From: Aquabacter sp. L1I39
GTDB taxonomy: Bacteria > Pseudomonadota > Alphaproteobacteria > Rhizobiales > Xanthobacteraceae
Direction of reading: 5' to 3'
DNA length: 64,000 bases
Assembly (NCBI RefSeq): GCF_017742835.1
Contig: NZ_CP072392.1
Location: 459,388 to 523,387, forward strand
The notes under the pieces: generated by a model
The model's database searches: none
The model's input: only the letters and a program-made list of their open reading frames with translations
Told to the model about the DNA's origin: nothing
In this document: one piece after another, positions 1-8,300 of the stretch
How positions within the stretch are numbered: position 1 is the stretch's first letter
Layout of the letters: the number at the start of each line of letters is the position of its first letter
Program-made: the position numbers and the translations under genes

Positions 1-200
1 TTCGGCCGGTGCTGATGGGAGAACCTGTTGCCCACGCGGCGCAGGGCCGAGGCCATAAATCCCCGCGCGGGAGCGGACGGAGCCCGGCTCCGACGTCTAA
101 CCCATTTATCCCTGGCGCGCCGCCGCGCGCCGGCCGCTCCCGCATCCCTCCACCTCGCCATCGGCGGGGATGTTGGTGCTGGAGTGTTCGCGTCCATGCT

Positions 201-358
201 TCCCCCTCCCCACCCCTCCCCCGCTTCGCGGGAGAGGGAGCCTGTCGCGCCGGGAAGAGGTCGAGAGGACAGACGTCCATCACGCCCAGAGCCACCCTTC
301 CGCCAAACGCACCGCAGTCCCCTCTCCCGCAAAGCGGGGGAGGGTTAGGGAGGGGGCA
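201..358. repeat. palindromic interspersed repeat, copy 1
   Basis: About 158 bp, repeated almost unchanged at 446-604. The two ends form terminal inverted repeats of roughly 38 bp. The left arm is C-rich and contains CCCCCGCTTCGCGGG; the right arm is its near reverse complement and contains CCCGCAAAGCGGG. Each arm also has a small internal dyad. There is no ORF inside. The structure resembles a MITE-like or REP-like element of the kind scattered through rhizobial genomes; naming its family would need a genome-wide search. Confidence 0.85.
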
Positions 359-445
359 AAACGGCAGGGCCGGGGGTGACGGGAAGAGTTGAGGAAAGGG
401 GCGAGGCACGACTTGGACGAGGAGAGTGCTTCACCATCCGCCCTT

Positions 446-604
446 TCCCCCTCCCCACCCCTCCCCCGCTTCGCGGGAGAGGGGGCCTGTCGCGCTGGGG
501 GAGAGGTCGAGAGGACAGACGCCCATCACGCCCAGAGCCACCGCCCCGCCAAGCGCACCGCAGTCCCCTCTCCCGCAAAGCGGGGGAGGGATAGGGAGGG
601 GGCA
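446..604. repeat. palindromic interspersed repeat, copy 2
   Basis: Second copy of the element at 201-358, in the same orientation, with about a dozen substitutions and a one-base length difference. The core (GGTCGAGAGGACAGACG and CATCACGCCCAGAGCCACC) and both inverted ends are kept. The 87 bp between the copies are not repeated, so this looks like two insertions or a tandem duplication with a spacer rather than one larger element. Confidence 0.85.
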
Positions 605-835
605 GAGGTGGACCAGGGGCAGAGGGGGAAGACGCACCTGAGGGGGAAGATGGGTCAGAGGATCAAAACCGGAGCGCGGGCGAAATGGGAGATGCCGCCC
701 ATCGGAGGGGGACATGCCGGGCGCCCAACCGCGCACACGAGACGCAACATCCTGTTTCTAAAAAGACAATCCTCGCAACGCAGGGGCGCCGCGAGGACCA
801 TCTTAAAGGCTAAAACCACCAGCGCCGCGCGCCGC

Positions 836-1798
836 TCAGGCCGCCGCGCGGCAGCGCTCCAGGGCCCAGCGCACCAGCTTGCGCACGTCGGGATCGGGAT
901 CGTCGAAGGCCCCTTCCAGCGCTGCGACCGCCGCCGGATCGGCGATCTCGCCCAGCGCCGCGGCGGCCTCCTTGCGCACGTTGGACAGATCATGGCCGAG
1001 CGCCCCGGCAATCACCGGCACGCCCTCGCTGGCCTTGAGCTTGCCCAAGGCATTGATGGCCTTGGCGGTCACCTGCCAGGTCTCGTCGCCGGCGGCGATG
1101 ACCAGCGCGCCCACGGCTTCCGGCAACTTGGCCTTGCCGATGGAGAAGGCGGCTTCCTCGCGCACCTGCCAGTTGGGATCGGTGAGGCCCTTCAGGAGCG
1201 CCGGCACGCCTGCCGTTCCCGGCCGCACGAAGACGAGGGAGGCCATGACCGAGCGCCGCACGGACGGCTCGGCATCGCCGGCCGCCATCATCAGCGCCGG
1301 CAGGGCCGCCTCGGCCTTCAGATAGCCGAGCACGCCCAGCGCCTCCCGGCGCACCGCCACTTCCGGATCGGAGAGCGCGGACAGGGCCACCGGCATGGCG
1401 GCCTCCACCTGCATCTCCTTCAGCGCCCGAAGCGCCGAAGCCCGCACGAAGGCATTGCCCTCCCGCGCCCGCTCGATCAGGGCACCGGCGCTCGCCGGCT
1501 CCTTCTTGTCGGCGAGGCTCTCGGCGGCGGCGAGGCGCACCGCCTCCACGTCGTCATCGAGCGCCTTGATCAGGGCGAGCGCGACAGGCGCCCCCTGGTG
1601 CTCGTCCAGCGCCTTGGCGGCGGCTTCGCGCACCATGGCGTCGGGATCGACGATGCCTTCCAGCAGGAGGTCCACGGCGGCGGGGTCCACCGCCTCCGCC
1701 AACTCCAGCATAGCCACCCGGCGGATGCCCGCATCAGCGCTGCGGGCACGCTCCGCAATCTCGTCCAGTTCGTCGTCGAAGGTCTCGAAGACCGCCAT
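836..1798 (-). CDS. HEAT-repeat (PBS-lyase-like) protein
   Basis: A 320-residue soluble protein built almost wholly of ~30-residue HEAT repeats of the phycobilisome-lyase type. Successive units carry D(P)-x-VR-x-(A/E)A-x-x-ALG signatures, for example in the last repeat near residues 300-312. Such repeats form alpha-solenoids that bind protein partners. No catalytic motif is visible. It is the last gene of the leftward operon; its ATG follows the ferredoxin stop by 10 bp and has a strong GAGGAGG site. The context suggests a scaffold or assembly factor for the flavoprotein-ferredoxin pair. That role is inference; the family assignment is firm. Confidence 0.85.
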   Translation of the reverse strand: MAVFETFDDELDEIAERARSADAGIRRVAMLELAEAVDPAAVDLLLEGIVDPDAMVREAAAKALDEHQGAPVALALIKALDDDVEAVRLAAAESLADKKEPASAGALIERAREGNAFVRASALRALKEMQVEAAMPVALSALSDPEVAVRREALGVLGYLKAEAALPALMMAAGDAEPSVRRSVMASLVFVRPGTAGVPALLKGLTDPNWQVREEAAFSIGKAKLPEAVGALVIAAGDETWQVTAKAINALGKLKASEGVPVIAGALGHDLSNVRKEAAAALGEIADPAAVAALEGAFDDPDPDVRKLVRWALERCRAAA

Positions 1799-1808
1799 GT
1801 CCGCCTCC

Positions 1809-2042
1809 TCAGCGCAGCAGATAGGGGATTTCGACCTTCACCGCGCCGGTGGGGCAATCCACCTCGCAGGGCATGCAATACCAGCACTCGTCATACTTCA
1901 TGTGCGCCTTGCCGGAGGCCGGGTTGATGGCGAGCACGTCGAGCGGGCACACATCGATGCACACGCGGCAGCCCTTCTCGGCAATGCACTTGTCGTCATC
2001 GACGGTGACGGGAACGGAGGTGGTGTGGTTGGCGAACGGCAT
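1809..2042 (-). CDS. two-cluster [4Fe-4S] ferredoxin, AprB-like
   Basis: A 77-residue ferredoxin with two cysteine sets. Residues 19-32 read C-x5-C-x2-C-x3-C followed by P, and residues 53-63 read C-x2-C-x2-C-x3-C followed by P, which fits two [4Fe-4S] clusters. A longer frame runs upstream, but the ATG at 2042 is preceded by GGAG and lies 25 bp after the flavoprotein stop, so I prefer it. Coupling to an AprA-like flavoprotein recalls the AprBA pair of adenylylsulfate reductase, although real AprB is about twice as long and carries a C-terminal tail. The likely role is electron transfer to or from the flavoprotein. Ferredoxin is certain; the partner is inferred from the operon. Confidence 0.88.
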   Translation of the reverse strand: MPFANHTTSVPVTVDDDKCIAEKGCRVCIDVCPLDVLAINPASGKAHMKYDECWYCMPCEVDCPTGAVKVEIPYLLR

Positions 2043-2067
2043 GGCGGGCTCCGAAAGGGCGAGGGGA

Positions 2068-3804
2068 TCACTCGGCGGCGATGGCCGGGGTGCGCAATTG
2101 GTGGTAGGCGCCCATCTCTTCTTCCGGGATCTCCACCACATAGGGGTCCACCGCGCGCTTGCGATGGGCCATGCGGCCATTGTCATCCTTGTAGAGAAGG
2201 GTGTGGCAGAACCAGTTCTCGTTGTCGGTGGCGGGATGATCCACCCGCCAGTGATAGAGGCCCCAGCGGCTCTCGGTGCGATAGAGCGAGGCGGCGGCGG
2301 CCATGTCGGCGCAATCGAGGATGGATTGCAGCTCCAGCGCCCGCATCAGCTCGTGGGGATCGCGCGCCACCATGTGCCGGAGGTCGTCCCGGATCTCGGC
2401 AAAGCGCTCCTGGGCGATGTGATACTTGGCGGTGACCTTGGGCGGCTGGAGATAGTCGTTCACCAGACGCCGGGTCTTGAACTCCATCTCGAAGGGGGTC
2501 AGCCCATCCGTGCGGCGGGTGGGGGCGAGCACACGTTCCTGCTCGGCCCGCACATCGGCCGGGTCATAGGCCGGCAGATCAAGAGAGGCGCAGTAATCGG
2601 CCGCGTCCCGCCCGGCAATGCCGCCATTCACGAAGGCGCCGAGCATGTAATTGTGCGGCACGCTGGCCATGTCGCCGGCGGCATAGAGGCCATCCACCGT
2701 GGTGCGGGCATTCTCGTCCACCCACACGCCGGAAGCCGAGTGGCCGGAGCAGAAGCCGATCTCGGAAATGTGCATCTCCACCATGCGCTGGCGATAATCG
2801 GTGCCGCGCTTCTCGTGGAAGCGGCCGCGGGAGGGCCGCTCGTTGGAATGCAGGATGGTCTCGATCTCCGAGATGGTCTCCTCGGCCAGATGGTTCATCT
2901 TCAGGAAGACTGGGCCGTTGCCGCTCTCCAGCTCGCCGAAGAACTCCTTCATCATCTGGCCCGACCAATAGTCGCACTCGATGAAGCGCTCGCCCTTGTT
3001 GTTGGCGGTGTAGCCGCCGAACGGACCGGTCACATAGGCGCAGGCCGGGCCGTTATAGTCCTTGATGAGCGGGTTGATCTGGTAGCATTCCAGGTTCGCG
3101 AGCCCCGCTCCCGCATGATAGGCCATGGCATAGCCATCGCCACAATTGGCCGGGTTTTCATAGGTGCCGAACAGATAGCCCGAGGCCGGAAGGCCCAGCC
3201 GACCGGCGGCGCCGCATGCCAGGATCACCGACTTGGCGCGCACCACCAGAAACTCGGAGGTGCGGGTGTTCACACCGATGGCGCCCGCGATCCGGCCGTC
3301 CGGCGCATTGAGCAGGCGGGTGGCCATATAGCGGTTGGTGACGTTGACCTGAAGGCGGCGCAGCTGGCGGTAGAGCGCCTTCTTGACGTGGTGGCCTTCC
3401 GGCATGGGCAGCACATAGGTGCCCATGTGGTGGACCTTGCGCACATTGTACTCGCCCGAGCCGTCCTTCTCGAACTTCACGCCGATGGAATCCAGATACT
3501 GGATCATCGGGTAGGAGCCGGTGGCATAGGCCATCACCGCCTTCTGATGGACGATGCCATCATTGGCGACGGTGATTTCCTTCACATATTGCTCAGGGGT
3601 GGCATAGCCGGGGATGACGGCATTGTTCAGCCCGTCCATGCCCATGGAGACCGCGCCGGAGCGCTTCACATTGGCCTTCTCCATCAGCACGACCTTGAGG
3701 CCGGGATTCTTCTCCTTGGCCTTGATGGCGGCCATGGGCCCGCCGGTGCCGCCGCCAATGACCAGGATGTCGCATTCGACGATCTCGGTGGGGATGTCGC
3801 TCAT
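2068..3804 (-). CDS. AprA / fumarate-reductase-like FAD flavoprotein
   Basis: 578 residues of the fumarate reductase / succinate dehydrogenase / adenylylsulfate reductase flavoprotein superfamily. The N-terminus (residues 10-40) is a Rossmann FAD site with GGGTGGP and a following acidic residue. The C-terminal FAD signature, DGLYAAGDMASVPHN, lies near residue 370. The start overlaps the DUF971 stop as ATGA and has GGAG 8 bp upstream. It lies directly before a two-cluster ferredoxin, as AprA does with AprB, but no sulfate-activation or dsr gene is nearby and no membrane anchor gene follows. The substrate is therefore unknown. An oxidoreductase acting on a sulfur compound or a small organic acid is possible. 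Superfamily is certain; adenylylsulfate reductase activity is not claimed. Confidence 0.85.
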   Translation of the reverse strand: MSDIPTEIVECDILVIGGGTGGPMAAIKAKEKNPGLKVVLMEKANVKRSGAVSMGMDGLNNAVIPGYATPEQYVKEITVANDGIVHQKAVMAYATGSYPMIQYLDSIGVKFEKDGSGEYNVRKVHHMGTYVLPMPEGHHVKKALYRQLRRLQVNVTNRYMATRLLNAPDGRIAGAIGVNTRTSEFLVVRAKSVILACGAAGRLGLPASGYLFGTYENPANCGDGYAMAYHAGAGLANLECYQINPLIKDYNGPACAYVTGPFGGYTANNKGERFIECDYWSGQMMKEFFGELESGNGPVFLKMNHLAEETISEIETILHSNERPSRGRFHEKRGTDYRQRMVEMHISEIGFCSGHSASGVWVDENARTTVDGLYAAGDMASVPHNYMLGAFVNGGIAGRDAADYCASLDLPAYDPADVRAEQERVLAPTRRTDGLTPFEMEFKTRRLVNDYLQPPKVTAKYHIAQERFAEIRDDLRHMVARDPHELMRALELQSILDCADMAAAASLYRTESRWGLYHWRVDHPATDNENWFCHTLLYKDDNGRMAHRKRAVDPYVVEIPEEEMGAYHQLRTPAIAAE

Positions 3805-4151
3805 GGCCTGTGCTCCGCAAGGTCGGCCCCCGCGAGGGCGCGCAGATAGCTGAAGGGGTAGATGCCGCGCTCGTGCCCATCGGAGAAATGCAGGTTCAGG
3901 GCATAGTCAGCGATGGGGGAAAGCGAGGTGATGGCGATGCCGGGGAAGCCCGTGGGAAACCGTTCCTCGGCCCGGGCGCGGGTGCACCAGGCGCAGCGGC
4001 AGGCGGTGCGCAGGGTGGAGGCCCGGAAGGTGTGGGGGCGCCCGTCATCCCAGGTCAGGACCAGTTCGTCCCGCCCGGCGCCGAGACGGACTTCCTCCGG
4101 CACCGCCGAGGGGTCGAAGAGGGAGGAGGAGGTCTCAAGGGCGTTGATCAT
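3801..4151 (-). CDS. DUF971 protein
   Basis: 116 residues of the DUF971 (gamma-butyrobetaine hydroxylase N-terminal-like) family. The diagnostic C-R-C-A-W-C cysteine cluster lies near residues 51-56, and the ending contains SDGHERGIYPFSYLR. The domain occurs alone, at the N-terminus of carnitine-biosynthesis dioxygenases, where it binds zinc, and fused to Mrp/HCF101 Fe-S carrier proteins. As the first gene of an operon with an Fe-S ferredoxin and a flavoprotein, a cofactor-insertion or Fe-S role is plausible but inferred. The stop overlaps the next start by 4 bp, which implies translational coupling. Confidence 0.85.
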   Translation of the reverse strand: MINALETSSSLFDPSAVPEEVRLGAGRDELVLTWDDGRPHTFRASTLRTACRCAWCTRARAEERFPTGFPGIAITSLSPIADYALNLHFSDGHERGIYPFSYLRALAGADLAEHRP

Positions 4152-4186
4152 GGGTCCGATTGGACACCGGCCCAGCCGCGCCAGAT

Positions 4187-4200
4187 AGCAACTAGTTGCT
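4187..4200. promoter_or_regulatory. perfect 14-bp palindrome upstream of the flavoprotein operon
   Basis: AGCAACTAGTTGCT is a perfect dyad whose near edge is 36 bp upstream of the DUF971 start codon. Position and symmetry fit an operator for a dimeric repressor such as a MarR- or TetR-type protein. No regulator gene adjoins it in the window. The operator role is inferred. Confidence 0.5.
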
Positions 4201-4375
4201 GAACTGGTCTATTTCCAAAATCCGCCCCACGGCCACGCCCAAGCCCTGCGGCGCAAGGATTTGCACAATGTGGCGGCAATCGCGGACGAAGGGGGCGAAT
4301 TTGGCAGCAGGTCCATCTTTCGTTAACCTGCATGGCGGCTAGATGGCCACCTCATGCATAGCATTGGAGAGAAAT

Positions 4376-4876
4376 ATGCTGCCACGTATGGCTCTGACAG
4401 CAGTTCTGATCCTTTCGTGCGGAGCGGCTCACGCTGCTGTTCCCAAGTCTCTCGGCACCTACGAGGACTGGAGCGTCTGGACGTATCAGGAGAATGGGTC
4501 CGCCCATTGCTACATCTATTCCGCACCGAAACAGGAAATGCCTGCCTCCCTCAACCATGGGGACGTCTCGTTCTTTGTCCGCATGGTGGGAAAGAACGCC
4601 AACCGCACCGAGGCCAGCCTGACCACGGGTTATGACCTTGCCCCCAATTCCACCGTGCAGGCGGACGTGGACGGCAAGGACTTCCCGATGATGGTGGGCG
4701 GCCCCAATGCCTGGCTGTCCTCGGCGGCGCAGGAGACCGACTTCCTGGCGGCGCTGAAGCGCGGCGACGAGTTGAAGATCTCGGCCAAGTCGCGGCGCGG
4801 CAACTCCACCAACTACATCTTCTCCTTGAGCGGCGTCACTGCCGCCATGAACCGCATGCAGTCCGCCTGTCCGTGA
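4376..4876 (+). CDS. IalB-family secreted protein
   Basis: 166 residues. A signal peptide (LTAVLILSCGAAHA) is followed by a domain of the invasion-associated locus B type: an early W-x-V-W strand, a central C-Y-I-Y, and an ending with LSGVTAAMN and a last cysteine three residues from the end. The family is periplasmic or surface-associated and common in Hyphomicrobiales; its molecular role is poorly defined. An upstream in-frame ATG exists at 4343, but the ATG at 4376 has GGAGAG just before it and gives a normal signal peptide. A paralogue lies at 14853-15374. Confidence 0.85.
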   Translation: MLPRMALTAVLILSCGAAHAAVPKSLGTYEDWSVWTYQENGSAHCYIYSAPKQEMPASLNHGDVSFFVRMVGKNANRTEASLTTGYDLAPNSTVQADVDGKDFPMMVGGPNAWLSSAAQETDFLAALKRGDELKISAKSRRGNSTNYIFSLSGVTAAMNRMQSACP

Positions 4877-4881
4877 CCTCC

Positions 4882-4907
4882 ACCGGCCGGCGCACCTGCC
4901 GGCCGGT
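4882..4907 (+). terminator. hairpin after the IalB-like gene
   Basis: ACCGGCCGGC and GCCGGCCGGT form a perfect 10-bp stem around a 6-base loop, starting 6 bp after the stop codon. There is no T-tract, so this may be a Rho-assisted end or an RNA 3' stabiliser rather than a classical terminator. Confidence 0.55.
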
Positions 4908-5304
4908 AGATGCCCTCAGCGCCGCCTGCGGCCGGAATGCGGCCGCTTCGCGCCGCCCTGCACCTCGCCCGCGGCGCCGGAAGCCGCGGCGGTCAGGAGA
5001 CGGATGGCCCCGCGGAGGTCCTCTCACTTCCTCAAGATCACGGTGGCCAGAAGGCCAGGGCGGGGCGTGACTGGCGCGATATGCCCAGCACATTGGCCCC
5101 GCATCGTCGCAGGCGCTCCGCCATCCCGGCCACGCGGAGGCCGGCACCAGGCTCGACCTCCGCCGCACCCGTGCGGAAAGGCAGCATGGAACCGCCTTCC
5201 GCAGCCGGCTCCGAAATGGAGCGTCATCCAGCGTGATTTCGCCTCTATCGCACTGCGGCGTAGAGCGGTGATATGCTTCTGGGCAAATGCGCCGGCGAGA
5301 CTGA
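4908..5304. other. intergenic stretch, nothing recognised
   Basis: About 400 bases between the hairpin and the glycosyltransferase start. Short open frames exist on both strands but are Arg/Pro-rich and lack ribosome sites. I see no RNA gene and no transposon end. The last ~100 bases should hold the promoter of the glycosyltransferase gene. Confidence 0.5.
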
Positions 5305-8300
5305 ATGACCATCAAAGAAGAAGCGGGCCTGATCGGGGCCGTCGACCGCATCGAATCGGGCCGCAACGTCTCGCTGGTCATGGGATGGTGCATTGCATCC
5401 CGCAGCCGAACGCCGCCAGCCGAGGTGGTGGTGCGGGTGGGAGATACCGAAATCGGCCGCACCGCCCATTTCTCCCCGCGGGCCGATCTGACCGCTGTGG
5501 GGCTTGAAGGGGTGGCCTGCGGCTTCGTGGTGACAGTCTCCGCCGCACTCGACACGCGCACCGTCGCCCGCATGGCGCTGTCGGATGGCCATGGCCGGCC
5601 AGTGGAACTTCTGCCCCGGACCCTGGAGATCCACCCGCTGGCTGCGCGGGGCCGCATCGATCGGGCCGGCCCTCAAGGCATCAGCGGCTGGCTGTTCGAC
5701 CCCGACGCGCCCGAGCCCCTGGCGCGCCTGTCTTTCGCCGGTCTCGAGGTGGTCATTCCGGCGGACCTGCCGCGTCCCGACCTCGCCGCATCCGGCATGC
5801 GACCGGACCTGCAATTGGGGTTCGAGCTCACGTCGGAGGATCTCGCGCCCGCGTTTGAGGAACTTGGCGGCATACCCGGCAAGGTGCCCGTCATCCTGTC
5901 TGCAGGGGACATGGAACTTGACACGGCCCTGTTTGGCTCCGGCCGGCCGCTGGGCGCCATCGACAAGGCCGATGCCCATGGCCTCACCGGCTGGGCCGTG
6001 CGGGAAGGGCTTCCCGGCGAAAATGCCGCGGTGGCCATCAGCATCGACGGCATCCCCTTCGCCCATCTGCCGGCAGATCGCGAGCGTATGGACCTGCGGC
6101 TGGCCGGCCTCTCCGACACGGGCGGCGGCTTCGCCCTTCATTGGGGGCGGCCGCCGGTGCGTGGGGGCCGCTTCACGGTGTCCGTGCGGGACGGGGAGGC
6201 CGGAACCGAGCTGAGGGGCTCGCCGGTGGATATCCAAGCCCCGGCCCTGCCCGATCCGGAACTGCGCAATCCGGGCCTCGACCGGCATCTCGCCACCATC
6301 ATCGTGCCCGTCTTCAACGCCCCCGCCGCGCTGGACCGGTGCCTGACGGCGCTCTTGCGCCACACCACGGCGCGGGCGCGGCTGGCGGTGCTGGATGATG
6401 CCAGCACCGACCCGGCCGTGCTCACCGTGCTCCAGCGGCTGGAGGGCCTCGGCAATGTGATCGTGCGGCGCAATCGGCAGAATGAAGGCTTCGCCCGGAC
6501 CGTGGATGCCGGCATCAAGGCCGTGCAAGGTGATGTGGTCATCCTGAATGCCGATACGGAAGTCGGTCCCCGCTGGCTGGAGAACCTGCTCACCGCCTCC
6601 TGGCAGGGTCCCCGGATCGGCACGGTGACGGCCCTCTCCAACCGCGCCGGTGCCTTCTCGGCTCCCGACATCAACGGCACCAACACGCTGCCGGCCCACC
6701 TGTCCGCCGCCGATGTGTCGCGCCTGGTCAACCAGTGGGCGCTCGGGCTCTATCCGGCGGTGGGCACGGGCAACGGCTTCTGCATGTTCATCCGCCGGGC
6801 CTGCTACGACGCGGTGGGCGGGTTCGACCTGAAGGCCTTCGCCAAGGGCTATGGCGAGGAGAATGACTTCTGCGTGCGCGCCATGCATCTGGGCTGGCAG
6901 CATGTGATCGATGACCGCACCTACGTCCTGCACGAGCGCGAGGCGAGCTTCGGGGCACGCGCCGCGGCCCTCAAGCAGGAGGCGCGGGAGACGCTAAAGC
7001 GCCATTCCGAATATGACGTGATCGCCGACAGCTTCACCCGCCGCACGGATTTGAACACCGTGCGCTACCAGGTGCGCCGCGCCTTCCAGGAGGCGCCCGC
7101 AAAGGTGCGGCCGCGCATGCTGTTCGTGATTTCGACGCTGAGCGGCGGCACGCCCCAGACCAACCGCGACCTGATGGAGAATCTGCGCGACCGCTACGAG
7201 CCCTACCTGCTTTATTGCAACGGCCATGTCCTGGAATTGTGGTCGGCGGACGGGGACGAGCAGCGCCTGCTGGAGAGCAAGGTGCTGGACCGGCGCATCG
7301 ACCCGGTGCTCCACACCTCGGATGCCTATGACAATGCCGTGCGCGGCTGGCTGGTGAAATACGCCATCGAGCTGGTGCACATCCGGCACCTCGCTTATCA
7401 CAGCCTCGGCCTGCCGGGGGTGTGCGCCTCGCTGGCGCTTCCCACCGTCTATTCCTTCCACGATTATTACACGCTCTGCCCCAGCGTGAAGCTGATCGAC
7501 GAGACCGGGCAGTTCTGCGGCGGCCGCTGCACCCACACGCCGGGCCCCTGCCGCTCGGAATTGTGGGACCAGAGCGAGATGCCCGACATCAAGAACGCCT
7601 ATGTGGAGCGCTGGCGCGCCCGCTTCCAGGCCGCCATCGCCACCTGCGATGCCCTGGTGACAACCGCGCCGTCCGTGGCTGCGCTCATCGGCGGGATCAT
7701 GCCGGCCGTCGCCGGGCGTCTGAAGGTGATCCCGCACGGGCGCACCTTCGCCCGCTTCGGGACGGCGGCTTCGGTGCAGCCGGACGGTCCCTTCCGCATC
7801 CTGGTGGCGGGGGACCTCTCGCGGGCCAAGGGCTCGGCGCTGGTCAGCGAACTGGCGCGCCTGCTTCAGCCCGAGGGCGTCGAGGTGCACCATCTGGGCG
7901 GCTATGATGACGGGCTCGACACCCGCGCGGTCATTGCCCATGGCCCCTATGACCGCGAGGACTTCGTGGCGCGGGCGGAGGCCATCGGCGCCCATATGGG
8001 TCTGCTCGCCCCCCTCTGGGCGGAGACCTATTGCCATGTGCTGACGGAATTGTGGGCGGCCGGCCTTCCGGTGCTCGGCCGCGATCTCGGCGCAGTGGGC
8101 GAACGCATCGGGGCACATGGCGCGGGTTGGCTGTTCGACGCGGCCGATGCCGGCCTGCTTGCGGAAGCCGTGCGTTATATCCGCGACATGCCGGAAGAGA
8201 TGTCCCAGCGCCGCGCGGAAGTGCTGCAATGGCAGCAGACCGAGGGCACCGACCGCACTGCCCAGGCCATGGCGGATGATTATGCCGGCCTCTATGAGGG

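Larger units (their letters stand above)
1..835. other. non-coding stretch carrying two palindromic repeats
   Basis: No convincing gene is visible on either strand. Open frames here are Arg/Pro-rich and arise from GC-rich repeat sequence. Apart from the two repeat copies annotated separately, the stretch holds GC-rich single-copy DNA (1-200, 359-445 and 605-835). The right end, 760-835, lies just downstream of the leftward HEAT-repeat gene, so transcription of that operon must end here, but I see no clear hairpin with a T-tract. Confidence 0.6.

Noticed and set aside
2068..3804. Calling the flavoprotein a true adenylylsulfate reductase
   Set aside because: The ferredoxin is about half the length of AprB and no sulfur oxidation or sulfate reduction genes are nearby, so only superfamily membership is supported.
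1849..3849. A 666-codon open frame on the plus strand opposite the flavoprotein gene
   Set aside because: It is the antisense shadow of a clear flavoprotein gene; its composition (His, Gly and Ala rich, with no family motif) is typical of the reverse strand in GC-rich DNA.
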